This document shows positions 34,600-46,776 of a stretch of 64,000 nucleotides of DNA, one piece after another. Made by a program: the position numbers and the translations under genes. Origin of the DNA: Gnetum montanum (taxonomy: Eukaryota > Streptophyta > Gnetopsida > Gnetales > Gnetaceae); the NCBI GenBank assembly GCA_015680685.1, contig MNCI01011783.1:194980-258979 (forward strand), written 5' to 3'. The stretch's first letter is position 1. Each line of letters starts with the position of its first letter. A model generated the notes under the pieces. It was given only the letters and a program-made list of their open reading frames with translations, made no database searches and was not told where the DNA came from.

Positions 34600-37525
34600 T
34601 CACCAACTCTCTAATGAAGCTAATGATACTAATTAGGGAGAGTTGAAGTTCCTTGAAAGTTTTAAACAAGAGCTCCTTGAGTTGAAAACTCTACCTACCA
34701 AAATAGAGTATGCTTTTCTAAAAAATGGCAAGCTAGTTATTATTAATATTAATGTTGCTCCTACCAGAAAAAGAAACTATTGGAGGTTGCCAATAAATGG
34801 CCAATAGTCTTTGCTTGGTCATATCCTAAACTCATTAGAATGGATCCTAGGATATGCCAGCATCACATTTACATGGATCCTTCCATTAAGCTAAAGAGGT
34901 GGCTATAGCAGTGGTTGAACCCCAAATTAAAGTAGATCATGAAGGAGGAGATTAAACAAATCCTCAAGGTGGGGTTCATCTACACCATTGCTCATAGAAA
35001 GTGGGTTAGTCCACTTTTGATAGTTCCAAAGAAAGGTCGTAAATGAAGGATCTGCATTGCTTTCAAACTATTGAACATGTTAACATACAAAGATCATTTT
35101 CCATTTCCATTTGTGGACCAAGTGTTGGATATCATTTCTAGGCATTACTACTATAGCTTTTTGGATGGGTATAGTGGCTATAACCAAATTTAGATAGTAC
35201 TAGAGGATCAAGTCAAAATCACATTCACAAGTTCCTAAGGAACGTTTTCATATAGAAAGATGTCATTTGACCTATGCAATACCCCTACCATATTCCAATG
35301 CCTTATCTTGAGCATCTTCCAATAGCAAATTGGCAATGGGCTGGAAGTCTTCATAGATGACTTCTCCATGTATGGGAATACATTTGAGCAAGCCCTAGAT
35401 CATCTTGTGTAAGTGCTAAAAAGGTGTATGGAGAAAAACCTTAGGCTCAACTAGTAGAAAGCCACTTGATGGTAGAAAAAGGCATTGAATTGAGGCATAG
35501 AATCTTAGAGAAAGGGATCGAGGTGGACCCTGAAAAAACAAGGGACATCTAAGGAATTATTAGATAGCTAGAAATAATTATAGATGTGAGGTCACTCCTT
35601 GGACACATTGGCTACTATTAGAGATTCATTGAGAATTTCTCTAAGATTGTCAAACCATTAGTGGAGCTAACAAAGAAGGATGCTTCATTTGTTTGGACCA
35701 AGGAATGTGAATGTGCATTCCAGTAGCTCAAAGAGAAGCTTGTGGAAACTTTAATTTTATGAGCACCTAATTGGTCGAGACTCTTTCATATCATGACAAA
35801 TGCTTTCAATTATTCCTTGGGGGCCATACTCACATAGTTGGATGATTAGAAATGTCCTTACTATATCCATTGTGCAAGTAGAAGCATTGTGGATGCATAG
35901 CTGAACTACACCATAATAGAAAAAGAATTGATGGTAGTGGTGTTTACCTTGGAGAAATTTAGGTACTATGTGCTTGGGTACAAGGTGTTCATACACAAAA
36001 ATCATAGTGCAATTCAATTCTTGATAAATAAACCAATGGTGAGCCCTTGTATCATATGATGGTCAGTGATCTTGTAGGAATTCAAACTTGCAATGATAGA
36101 TCAATAGGAAATTGAGAATGTGATTGTTAATCATTCATCTTAGTTAAGATGGAACAACAAAGAGGAGGAAAGCCCACTATCATATTAGTTTTCTAATGAA
36201 CTCCTCTTTGCCATGTTTATAGCTGAATAAATGTTTACTAAACCCAACTAGTATGATGGCATTCTTACCTATCTTCTCACTTAGGAGATGCCATAGGATT
36301 AGGATAATAGGAAGAAACAATAGTTTATTCACCAAGAAAAGTTCTTCATGAAAATCAATAGACACCTTTACAAGGTGTGTGCTGATGGCTTGGTTCATTC
36401 GTGTGTATCTAATGCTAATAAACTACACGTGCTCTAAGATTCTCATAAGGGTCCTTGTGGGGACCACTATGCTGGGAGATGCATGATCATTAATATCCTC
36501 ATAGCAAGGTATTATTGGAAAACACTTTTTAGGGATGCTCATCACTTATTTAGCTCATGTGAACTCTACCAATGTGATAGTGGAATTACCGCTCTTATGG
36601 AGGAACCTTAGTAGTGGATCCAACCACTAGAGCCCTTCAATATTTGGGGCATTAAGTTCATCAATTCCATCACATCCATGTCGAATAGAAAGACATACAT
36701 CATATTTGCTATTGACTATTGTATAAAATGGATGGAAGCTATAGATATTAATGATTTCATATCTTCTACAACTACTCAATTTATACAATAATATGTTGTA
36801 AACAAGTTTGGGATGCCACATGTACTTATTTCTAATAATGGTACTCATTTTAAAGGTAATACCTTTTAGAAGCTCATGTGAAACTTGGATGTTGAACATA
36901 AATTAACAACATCTGACCACCCCTAAGCCAATGGTCATGTTAAGGTCACAAATAGGGAGATCATGAAAATACTAACAAGAACTATTAGCAAATATAGGAG
37001 GGATTGGAGCATGAAACTCAACAATGCCCTTTCGGCCTATAGCTCCACTTGGAAAATTTGTATTGGATACTCTTCTTATGAGCTTGTGTATGGAAAATTA
37101 CCAACTCTTCCAATTCAAACAAAGCTTCGTATACTATTAACAACTTGTGACCCTGACCTTGACATAAGTCTAGAACAAAATGAATGATTGATGAACTTCA
37201 ACCTACTAGATTAGAACCAATTAGTAGCCTTGTCATCTAACAAGTTGTACAAGGCATTTAACAAACAAAACCATGACCTTAGTTCCAAAAACTATGGGAA
37301 GGGCCTTATATTATCTATGAAAGCTTTCATTCTAGGGCCATGTTAATCTACAAACCTAAAAACCCAAATAAGAAAATGCTAGTCAACATGTAGCAAAAAA
37401 ACCTTTCCATGAACCTGAGAGAGCTAGTGACCAGAGCACCTCAAAAAATGGACATGCACACTCAATTTTTTGGATCTCCTCCTTCCAACTTAGTCATGGG
37501 GGAGATGGCCATCCCTGCTAATTAA
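34600..37525 (+). pseudogene. Element C pol remnant (RT, RNase H, integrase)
   Basis: RT at about 34920-35530: YYYSFLDGYSGYNQI near 35145 and VFIDDFSMYGN with FIDD at 35350-35361, both Asp kept; this wording is Athila-like. RNase H at about 35700-36030 has TIIEKELMVVVFTLEKF and YYVLGYKVF. Integrase at about 36400-37190 has GPCGDHYAGR and DYCIKWMEA. All three catalytic positions are altered: IKFI for the first Asp, SNNGTHF for the second, GHVKVTNREI for the Glu. The final stretch SPPSNLVMGEMAIPAN ends at TAA 37523-37525 and is shared with E. Confidence 0.85.
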
Positions 37526-38790
37526 TTGAAGTGGCTTCTCAAGTTTTTTTTTTCAATTTTTATTTTACACCACTTTTATACCTTTTCTCTTTCTTAAATA
37601 TTTTACAATTTCTTCTATACTTTACTTTACTTAGTTTGTATTTCTTTTATGTTTTTCTTTATTACCACTAGGACTAAGTGCAACTATAGCTTTTGATTGA
37701 TGGTGGTTTGTACTATAATGTTATTTGATTGTTATTGTTAAGATTTTATTNNNNNNNNNNNNNNNNNNNNNNNNNNNNNNNNNNNNNNNNNNNNNNNNNN
37801 NNNNNNNNNNNNNNNNNNNNNNNNNNNNNNNNNNNNNNNNNNNNNNNNNNNNNNNNNNNNNNNNNNNNNNNNNNNNNNNNNNNNNNNNNNNNNNNNNNNN
37901 NNNNNNNNNNNNNNNNNNNNNNNNNNNNNNNNNNNNNNNNNNNNNNNNNNNNNNNNNNNNNNNNNNNNNNNNNNNNNNNNNNNNNNNNNNNNNNNNNNNN
38001 NNNNNNNNNNNNNNNNNNNNNNNNNNNNNNNNNNNNNNNNNNNNNNNNNNNNNNNNNNNNNNNNNNNNNNNNNNNNNNNNNNNNNNNNNNNNNNNNNNNN
38101 NNNNNNNNNNNNNNNNNNNNNNNNNNNNNNNNNNNNNNNNNNNNNNNNNNNNNNNNNNNNNNNNNNNNNNNNNNNNNNNNNNNNNNNNNNNNNNNNNNNN
38201 NNNNNNNNNNNNNNNNNNNNNNNNNNNNNNNNNNNNNNNNNNNNNNNNNNNNNNNNNNNNNNNNNNNNNNNNNNNNNNNNNNNNNNNNNNNNNNNNNNNN
38301 NNNNNNNNNNNNNNNNNNNNNNNNNNNNNNNNNNNNNNNNNNNNNNNNNNNNNNNNNNNNNNNNNNNNNNNNNNNNNNNNNNNNNNNNNNNNNNNNNNNN
38401 NNNNNNNNNNNNNNNNNNNNNNNNNNNNNNNNNNNNNNNNNNNNNNNNNNNNNNNNNNNNNNNNNNNNNNNNNNNNNNNNNNNNNNNNNNNNNNNNNNNN
38501 NNNNNNNNNNNNNNNNNNNNNNNNNNNNNNNNNNNNNNNNNNNNNNNNNNNNNNNNNNNNNNNNNNNNNNNNNNNNNNNNNNNNNNNNNNNNTAATGTTA
38601 AAATCACTAATTTAAAAAAGTTAAACCTTTTCAATGAACTTTGGTAGACTTTACAAAAGAAATAATATTAAAATAATCAAATCTACCATGATCACAAATT
38701 AGCCAAGTGTAAATAATTCAAGAGAGAACATACTCAAATGTTATAAAGTTACACACCAAATGCTAATCCTTGATTATGTTGTGATTATAG
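37526..38790 (+). other. Element C spacer between pol and ORF3, with an assembly gap
   Basis: T-rich stretch (37540-37660) followed by 842 Ns at 37751-38592 and then AT-rich non-coding DNA. Content of the gap is unknown. Confidence 0.8.
37751..38592. other. Assembly gap (842 N)
   Basis: A run of Ns. Long ORFs that span it are artefacts. The gap may hide an intron, part of ORF3's leader or another insertion. Confidence 0.99.
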
Positions 38791-41480
38791 ATGGCACCAA
38801 GACTAAAATGCCTACAAGAAGTAGGACTATCCCAACCAAGGGACAAGTGGCCCAAAACTAGAAGGGACCAACAAGAACAACCTCAAGAGTTGGTAGCAGA
38901 AACCCATGCAACGGAACCTCTTCAAGAGGATCTTAAAGTGGAATCCATCCATCAAATTCACCAAGATAAAATAGAATAATCCCACTAGGATGAGGCACTA
39001 ATACCAAGGCCAAACCTTGAGGTCACATTGACAAATGCCTATCTTAGGCAATTTTAGCCTAGGAATATCCAACATTCAACTCTCCAAGAATTGAACTTTG
39101 GTACATTTCTAGAATTTGCCTTAGAAGATGTCAAAAACAAATTGTAAAGCTCTCCCATGTGCCCAATCATGACTTTAAATAGGGAGTGATACATAAAAGA
39201 GACCTATCTCTTCTAGAATAATAGGTAGCAAGATTCCACTTTGAAGATCAAGGGCATAAGTATATCCTACTCAATGAAGGTCATCTCTAAGGCCCTTGGC
39301 TTACCTAAAACTAGGAAAAATTTTGTAGAGATCTCTATGCAAGTGGATCCTAGGGTCAAAAAGGAGTGGGTCTAGTGGTGCTACGGAGTGGACTGTAGGG
39401 AGTATGGTGTACTGACCATAGTAAAATGAGCTTTCTTCAAGATAGTGACTTACCACCTCAATAAAATGGTGAGGCCTACCAAAATGATAGTCTTCTCTAC
39501 CCGTGCATACACCACTCTAAGAAAAAAATTCCCCATTAACCTTCCATAGCTAATCTATTTAGAAATATATAAGCAGTTCAAAGAAAATCAACATGGGAGG
39601 AAGGCACTCTCCTTTCTGTGCTTGATCAAAAAATTGTGCAAAAGGGGAGGGATAGCCTGCTATTTCAATGATACATTAAGACATGCTCCTACCACCTCTT
39701 TGGTGGAAATGATAAAAGAAAAATTACCTATCATAACCAAGGAAGAAAAGCAACTACCACCACCATCCACTCATGAAACAACATTGAAGGTGTGTGCTAC
39801 TATGGAGTGCATGCAAAAGCTCTAAGAATAACTCTTGTAGCAGTAGCAAGTTGGTTCAAGTGTTGACCTACCTATTTATTAACTAGCCTTAAGCCATTAG
39901 AATGAGATAACTTGTACAATAAGCTAGTTGAGGATACGATGCCAACCTTCTCTACTTAATGAATGCAAGCATCCACATGCTTAAATCCTAGTGCTTGAGA
40001 AGTAACAACATCCATTCCAAGATAGTAGTAGTTTAAAGAAATCTCTAGAAATTCTGCTACCTTGTTGGTGCACTTGGAAGAGGGAGGTGGGACAACTATC
40101 TTAGTGATGTAACACCAAGGGTAGGAAATGATAGTCAAGGTGATGGAAAATTGAGTGGCTAAGGTCCTAAATGTTCCTATGGCATCTATGCTAGATAGTG
40201 GTATGCTCGAACATATGTAGATGTTTTTAGGAATGACAAGTGGAAGATTTATTATAGACCAACATGAGAAGTTGTTGGAATGACTAGTGGTAACTTGGAA
40301 ATCAATTTCAAAGGTCTTTAAACTTTTGGATGACATCACTACTACCTAGGCAACATTGTTGTAAGAAAGAGACAAGTGAATCATCGCAAAGGCTCAACTT
40401 GAAACAACTAGAGCTAAGAATTAGTGCTTGGTTGTAGAGGTTGCAAAACTTAGAGCCTTCTTCGTTGATCCCATGGTAGTCAACCAAGTAGTGACCAAGG
40501 ATGAAGCTTTTTAGCAGCTTCAATCCAAACTTCAAGAGGCTGAGTATGCAAAGAAGTTGATGATCTTTGACTAGTGCTTAGCTAATGTTTCCATCTACAA
40601 CATTCAAAGGGACTTGTTGGAGGTTCACTAAGAGAATGCAAATCTAACCAAGGACAATCATTACCTAAACATTGTCAAGCTTCAAAAGAAGTAAATGGTT
40701 TAATATATGAGATAGTAGTAAAAGTAGTTTGCCAAGGTGACAATGGACCTAAGGAGATTGGTAGTAGAAAACTACAATCTCTCAATGGAGGAGGCCTTTT
40801 CCATTTTCCAGAGATTTGCAATTGAAATCATCACTTGGAAGAATGAAGCACTTAAATTTGAAAGGGTCAAGAACACTACAAGAAGCAGGTTGGTTTTCAA
40901 AAGGATATTATTAAAAAATAAATCAAACTAATGAATGAAAAGGTGAATGAGGCTCTCCAACAACTCCAACAAGGAGGTGATGTGTGGTAGCCTATCTTTG
41001 ATGGGTTGAACATGTACAATAAAGCTAATAACCATCGTAAGAAGTTGTAGACCAAGGAGATGATCAAATACATGTATCTCACCAGCCTCTACTACACAAA
41101 CTTGGCAATATTGACTACCAAAAGGTCAAGATTAGATTTGAAAAAGCAAGTGGCTAGCTTCTACCTATTATATGAGGACAAGTTCAAGAACCATAAGGAG
41201 ACAAAGGAAAAACTTGAAACAAAAAATGCTAAACTTGTTGTTCTCAAGAAGTGCTTCACTGATTAGAGATCCATAACTAGGAACCTAGCTTGAAGGATGA
41301 ATGACTACTAGGAGATACAAAATTTTGTCAAGGAATTTAATATTAAATGAACGTAATTCATAGTTTGGTTCATCAATGTGAAGGAGTTATTCCCTATAAT
41401 GCCCTATTCATGGGATATTCCCATACTAGCCCACATTGATGATGCTACATGGACAATGTATGATACTAGAGTAAGGAGGA
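38791..41480 (+). pseudogene. Element C ORF3 (sense, after pol)
   Basis: A long decayed ORF starting MAPRLKCLQEVGLSQ at 38791, in the position where Athila-like elements carry an extra or envelope-like ORF. Readable blocks: ELNFGTFLEFALEDVK (about 39085), ISISYSMKVISKALGLPK (39257-39310), YKQFKENQHG then SFLCLIKKLCKRGG (39570-39650), and a charged coiled-coil end (FKNHKETKEKLETKNAKL, about 41180-41240) before a PYSWDIPILA block (about 41400). No signal peptide or membrane segment is apparent, so an envelope role is not supported. The pattern of a KALGLP-like loop followed by an LIKKLCKRGG-like helix recalls plant transposon domains. Frame shifts occur in the middle third. Confidence 0.6.
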
Positions 41481-41820
41481 GAAGTTGAAATAATTTCTAG
41501 ATGCTTTTCATCTTCTACTAGTAATGATAACTATAACTAGACAATCACAACCACAACCTCAACTACAATAGCTATATGCACCAAAGGCAAAAGAAGGTTC
41601 TTCCTTGTCTTCAAGTCACTAGAGGAATTTTGTTACCAATTTTTGTCACAATTTTTAATTTTTTTGTCATGAACACAAAATTTTATAAAAGAATTGTATA
41701 TCTATATACTTGGTCACTTAGTGTTTTTCTATGTCAATAGTTAGTTAATAATCCCATACCTTCCTAAAATTTTGTAAAGAGCTTGTTCCTCCTTTTGTTC
41801 ACTTGAGGATGACTTTTCAT

Positions 41821-41834
41821 TCAGTCATGGAGGT
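41821..41834 (+). other. Element C polypurine tract
   Basis: CAGTCATGGAGGTA just before the 3' LTR start TGATGAATC. A's tract (minus GTCATGGGGGTA before TGATGAGATG) is nearly the same. Confidence 0.7.
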
Positions 41835-42691
41835 ATGATGAATCACTATTGCTAGACTACAACAATGGGATCCTATTGACATGATTCCATCAATGCAATC
41901 ATGTCAACACAAGGTTTAACTTGTAGATGTGTATGCATCAATGCAATGTCTTGTCTTGCCTATAAATATGCATTCACTAGCCACATTTATGGCATCCATT
42001 CATTAGTAGCTAGCTAAACTCTAGCATTTTTTTCTTCTCAAAGTAAGAACATTTTCTAACTTCTTGCAGTAAGAGTGAGAAGGGTATGGATCTTTATTCA
42101 AGCATTGATGTATCTGAGCACCTTGGTGTGATTGGCAATAAAGATGGTCTTTCTTCATAAATCTTGCAACACTTGGACTTAGCTCAATGTTTACTTAATG
42201 CATTTATTATTCATGTAGTTTACTTTAATGCATTTAATTAATTAATTCATAATGAATAATTAATACACATAAGTACAATCATCTTGAGCATACGCTTAAT
42301 GCTTGGTAATCCTAGTAGCACTTAAGTCTTGGTAAACTAGTAGCTTTGTAACATGTTCAAGATGTGTATAACAAATGGGAATAGATACTTATGTTAGGAT
42401 TAGCTAAGAATTAGTTAGTGATTATATTAATTAAACATTTAATTACTTTATTTTTTGTGCTTAGGTAAATTAATGAAAAATATAAAATGAGAAAAATCAT
42501 ATTCCTTAATTATACTTAATTATACCTTTACACTTCATAAGTAAAATTGATAAGACAATGATCATGTTTGTTAAATTAACTACCTAGACCTAGTGTGCTT
42601 AGAGAGCTAAAGTCTATGGAATTTGAATGAATCACTTAGTGAATGCTAGTGACTCATATGGTTGGGTGTAGGGACTACTCACAGCTCATCA
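41835..42691 (+). repeat. Element C 3' LTR
   Basis: Starts TGATGAATCACT, ends GCTCATCA. TATAAATA at 41961-41968 (the 5' copy has caataaata). It contains the same CTTGGTAA..CTAGTAGC words as the 5' LTR. Followed by the TCTTT duplication (42692-42696). Confidence 0.85.
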
Positions 42692-42696
42692 TCTTT

Positions 42697-43475
42697 GGAT
42701 TGATTTGGTCCTAGTGGGTTGAAGCTTCTTTCTTTTCTTGCAAGGAGTCTTTGAGCTCTTCTTGATAGAATAACTATTTTTTCTTCACTATTCATCTCTT
42801 GTCTTTTGATACTAATTTTATAGCAATAGGCTTCTCCTTGCTTTCTCCTTCACTTATGAGATTCATCTCATAAGCAATAAGAGCACTTTGAAGCTCCTCA
42901 AAATTAAGAATAAAAAAGTCTATGATTTCTTTCATAGTTTTGATCTTAGGTCTAAATTTGAGCTATATTATTCTAATAATTTTTATAATTTCATTAATTT
43001 TAGGAAAGTTCTTGCCTATACCCATGATTACTACAACAAGATCATTTTTCCTAGAAAAATAATCCTTAATATTTTCACCTTCATTCATTTTAAGTTTGTC
43101 ATGTCCACTTTACAAAACTAAAAGTTTTGATTGTTTAAATATAGATGTACCATCATAGATAGACTCTAAGGTTTTCCAAATTTCCTTAGTAGTCTTACAC
43201 TTAGCGATTCTATTAAATTCAAATTTATTCAATGCACAATATAAACAATATTTTACTTTAGAATCATACATAGACTTATCATTTTCTTCAGTTGTCCATT
43301 TGTTACGTATCTTGAGAGCTTTTATAGTGTTGTTGATGAGTGGTGTATAGCCTTCAAGCAGTGACTTTCATACTTCAAATTCCATGGACTTGAAGAAGCC
43401 TTGCATTCCTACCTTCCAATATGCAATGTCAAACCCATCGAACATTGGTGGCTTTGTGTATGATGTCTCCTCCAT
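42697..43475 (-). pseudogene. Element D gag, N-terminal part
   Basis: ATG at 43475 (MEETSYTKPPMFDGFDIAYW) begins a classic copia gag N-terminus: FDG..YxxWK then MQGFFKSME. The block CYLYCALNKFEFNRI..CKTTKEIWKTLE lies at about 43260-43165 and KLKMNEGENIKDY near 43100-43065. These are the UBN2-type gag positions. The gene is cut at 42697 by C and resumes at 11696. Stops are present but the first half reads well. Confidence 0.85.
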
Positions 43476-43519
43476 AGTTCACTCTTGAAATCTAACACAT
43501 AAACAAGGAATAGTATGAT

Positions 43520-43532
43520 GGCTCTAATACTA
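43520..43532 (-). other. Element D primer-binding site (initiator-Met tRNA type)
   Basis: On the minus strand TAGTATTAGAGCC matches 11 of 13 bases of TGGTATCAGAGCC, the usual copia initiator-Met site. Both differences are transitions. It lies 2 nt from the 5' LTR. Confidence 0.8.
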
Positions 43533-43534
43533 CT

Positions 43535-44655
43535 TGTGGATTGAGAACTTAGAAGGGGGATTGAATAAGTTAATTAAAAAATGCACTAGCCATAAAAGCA
43601 CATCAAATTTTACATGGTTCCCCAAATTGGGTAGTTCACACTCAAAGGATAGATTCCTTGCACACCTTCAAACTTCATTTTCTGAAAATGAAATTTGAAG
43701 GACACCACACCTTGTACAAGCTCTAAGCTCCACACTAGAGTGTTTTGTCACTAAAAAACCGCTTAATCATGCAAGGTCTAAAAATTTTCAAAATGTGGTT
43801 TCAAGGATCCCAAAACCTTTACAAAAGTGAGCTATGTAGTGGAGTATTTTGATGCCACAAGATCACTCAACCCAACAAGGTCCCAACAAGTTCATGAAGA
43901 TGCCTTCTCATAAGAAGCACATCAACCTCATATGGCCACAAAGAAAGAACTAATAGAAAAAGGAAAGAGTGTAATTAAATTTATAGATCCTTGCACTTAA
44001 AGCTTAGTACAATCACAATTAAGAAAATGATGTTACAATGAATATAAAGAATACAATTCTTAGAATAGCCAATGATTGGACTTTTTATGAATAGTACTTG
44101 CACAATTTCCAATATTTTGACATCATCTTATAGCCTTAGAGTTTCAGAAAACTCCTCAAAATTCATGTGACAACTACTAAATGACTAGTTTAGACATCTA
44201 CTTCGAACTTAAGACATTAATTTAAGATTTCCCTTAATGCATGAGAGATGTCTATTTGAGATTACCCTCAATGTAGGAGAGATGTCTACTTGGAAAGTGG
44301 AATGTCTACAATGAGACGTCTACTATAATATGTCTACTATTAACGATAAACATTTGCTTTTTTCTCAAGATGTCTACTCAACTTTAAAACTTTGAATTTT
44401 GAAGTATTCTCTTATCAATTTGTCTTCTTGGCAGTCCTTCAAGCATCTTCATTTGGCTTGTAGACTTCATTTTCATCCATGCTCTCATCTTATCCATGTA
44501 GACTTAATTTTGACATCTTGATGTAATTGTTGTTTCCTTAAGTTCTCAGATCTCTTTATGAAGCCTTTTGTTCATGTCCTGCAAAATCATCATCTAACAT
44601 AGACATTCTATATTCTCCATTTTTCTTGAGGTTTTGACATACCAAAAGGTCAACA
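43535..44655 (-). repeat. Element D 5' LTR
   Basis: Starts TGTTGACCTTTTGG and ends TCCACA on the minus strand. Matches 6973-8139. It has the GAYGTCTA/AGACATCT cluster at about 44190-44390 upstream of a TATAAGAT box near 44125 (minus strand). Confidence 0.88.
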
Positions 44656-44660
44656 CACTA
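44656..44660. repeat. Target-site duplication of D (right), CACTA
   Basis: Identical to 6968-6972. Confidence 0.9.
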
Positions 44661-45467
44661 GTAATCTGGTTAAGTTCTATGGACTTAATACCTAAGCATA
44701 CACATAGAGAAAGATAGTGACTTGGGAAAATATGATCATTGTCTTCTTAGCTCTCACCTATGTAGGCTCATTTGTATGGTTAATTATGAGCCAATAAATA
44801 TTATATTTATTTTTTTATATTTTTATTTATTTAATCCTAAGCATTGAAGTAAAGATAACTAGTTGGTAAATTAACCATTTTGATTATCTAATGGTTCCTA
44901 AGCTAACTAGCCTAACATAAGTATCTTGGCTCACTTTTCATACACATATTGAACTTATATCAATGCTACTAGGTTACCAAGTATCTATTGGTAGGCTTAC
45001 CAAATAGCCACTACTAGGATTACCAAGTGTTAAACAGTATGTTTGAAGTGGTTGTACTTATGTCTTCATTATTAGAAGAATTAATTAACTAAGAATAAGA
45101 ATGTAAATTACATTAATAATAAAGTGCATGAAAGAAACATTAATCTATTCCAAGTTCTACAAGGAGTATCATGAATCTCATCTTTATTGTTAGTCACATC
45201 AATATATTTAGGTACAATATGCTCAAATAAAGATCTATATAATTTTTTGAAGTCCTAATGTAAGCACACAGAAAAAATTCTAACTCTAGTGAAAGAAACT
45301 AGAAGAAGTTGGCTACACTAATGGCATAACATGCCAAAAATTTGGTGGCTACATGCATTTATATAGGCGTGGCATGACATTATGTTGACACATCTATGTC
45401 AATGGGGCTATGTCGAAGGGGCTGCATTGACACATGCATGACAACGCAACTAGTAAATGGCTCATCA
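44661..45467 (-). repeat. Element E 5' LTR, outer part
   Basis: Continuation of the LTR fragment at 6918-6972. It aligns with A's LTR: 'aggattaccaagtg', 'gaagtggttgtact', 'cttcatctttattg'-like and 'aggtacaatrtgctcaaataaagatc'-like stretches occur in the same order. A TATATAA-type box (minus) lies at about 45357-45365. It ends CTCATCA at 45467. Confidence 0.8.
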
Positions 45468-45782
45468 CTAGTTTAAATAATAAATACTCTATTCAATAAT
45501 TTAGAAATAATTAAAGGAGACCCAAAAAATATACAACTTTTACCCTGAAAAATGTTGAGGAAAATAAAAACCTCTATTGTTGGAAATATAAACAATTTAG
45601 TGGTATCATATCTGGAATGCAAGGGAGACAAACAAGTCCCCCTATCTTAATATAGGTAGGTTGAAAACCCCACCAAAGGGTACACCTTTTGATAATAAAA
45701 TTAAAAATAAAAATAAATCATGCTATTTTGCTTATTGGCATATGAAATTATATTTTTTTTCAAAGATCATATTCCTTTGGTT
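45468..45782. other. Unassigned DNA between E and F
   Basis: The first 5 bp (CTAGT) would be E's right target-site duplication; its partner lies outside the window. The remaining 310 bp is AT-rich, without ORF or similarity to other parts of the window that I can see. It may be the pre-insertion host DNA or an older repeat. Confidence 0.5.
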
Positions 45783-46761
45783 TGAAGATTCTAAAGATCA
45801 AAAACTTAGAAGGGGGATTTAATACAATCCATAAAATTAGACCTAATTTTTACACAATAGATGTCTATGACATCCTAACTTGGATATGCTCACATTTGGA
45901 GTGTATAATCCTTGCATACCTCCAAACTTTGTTTCTCAAAAAATATGGTTTCAAGGACACCACAACCTTTGTAAAGTATTAAGCTTATCTAAGAGTTTTT
46001 TCTCTTAGAAACATACCTAACTTCTCAATGTTCCAACAAGCTTAAGAATGCCTCTCCTTTAGAATCACATCCAAATCCTTAGGGCTTAAAAAGAAATAAA
46101 AAAAAAGATCAAGGAATAAAATGAACTAAGATTTAGATTCCTTGCTTTTGGCTCTACACAAAATCAATAAAAAATTCAACAAATGATAGAGAATTGAGGT
46201 ACAAAAACATCTCAAAAGATTTATACAATGATGGCTTAATCATATCAGTAGTGCTTGCTTTTTCCAAAAAGGTATCCTCTTTGTTTATAGGCTTGTTAAT
46301 ATCATATTCCCTTTAGATTTTGTACAATAGCTAGTAGTGGCTAGTTGAGATGTCTTGCATGAGCTTTAGATGTCTTACTCGATTTTCCCATCTTGCAAGT
46401 GAGACATCTCATTCAACTTGAGATGTCTTCATTAGGACATCTAGACTAGAATTGGGACATCTCAACTGACACATCTTGACTTCACTTGTGATGTTTGTTG
46501 TTTTCTTGGGAAGTCTTACCTAAGATTAGAGCTTCTTTGTAGAGATTTCTTTTTGAAAAATGAGACATCTTGGAAAACTCAAGAACATCTTCTTTGGAAT
46601 TCTAAACATCTTGTATTCCTATGATTTCTTCCAAATCCTTACATTCCTTGTTGGACTTTATCACTCCTATTTGTCAAATCATTTTCCTATCATGATCTCA
46701 TTATAGTCCTTTCTTAGTCCTACAAGATCTCACAAACATACTTAAAAATTCTCAATCAACA
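45783..46761 (-). repeat. Element F 3' LTR (copia, SIRE-like)
   Basis: Its edges have the form seen in D: 'aaaacttagaaggggg' near the low edge and 'tcaatcaaca' at the high edge, next to a polypurine tract. It carries AGACATCT/GAGATGTC words (46350-46500). Its body is too diverged from D and G to be the same subfamily. The partner LTR is not in the window. The low edge is uncertain by a few bases. Confidence 0.65.
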
Positions 46762-46776
46762 ATCCCCTCCTTTTTG
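46762..46776 (-). other. Element F polypurine tract
   Basis: Minus-strand AAAAAGGAGGGGAT directly before the LTR. Confidence 0.75.

Larger units (their letters stand above)
11697..42691 (+). mobile_element. Element C, Athila-like Ty3/gypsy (contains B)
   Basis: Plus-strand element. Order: 5' LTR (11697-12524), decayed tRNA-Asp primer site, gag (12676-14436, cut by B), gag tail and protease (33595-34330), RT, RNase H and integrase to 37525, spacer with assembly gap, ORF3 (38791 to about 41480), polypurine tract, 3' LTR (41835-42691). Without B it is about 11.8 kb including gap Ns. Gag and pol blocks are shared with A and E. RT shows SFLDGYSGYNQI and VFIDDFSMYG, and the element has a third ORF after pol. 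It lies in D's gag in the opposite orientation. Confidence 0.88.
6973..44655 (-). mobile_element. Element D, SIRE/Maximus-like copia derivative without pol (contains C and B)
   Basis: Minus-strand LTR element with both LTRs and an exact CACTA duplication. Without the nested C its length is about 6.7 kb. Order in its own direction: 5' LTR (43535-44655), initiator-Met primer site, gag (43475 to 42697, then 11696 to 10743), a promoter-like stretch, ORF2 (10184-8621), polypurine tract, 3' LTR (6973-8139). Protease, integrase, RT and RNase H of a copia pol are absent. Element G has the same order from the promoter-like stretch to the 3' LTR, so this is a family trait and not private damage. It would have needed enzymes from an autonomous relative such as F's family. 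Confidence 0.85.

Noticed and set aside
37725-38634. Long ORFs on both strands across 37725-38634
   Set aside because: They consist almost entirely of the N gap and carry no sequence.
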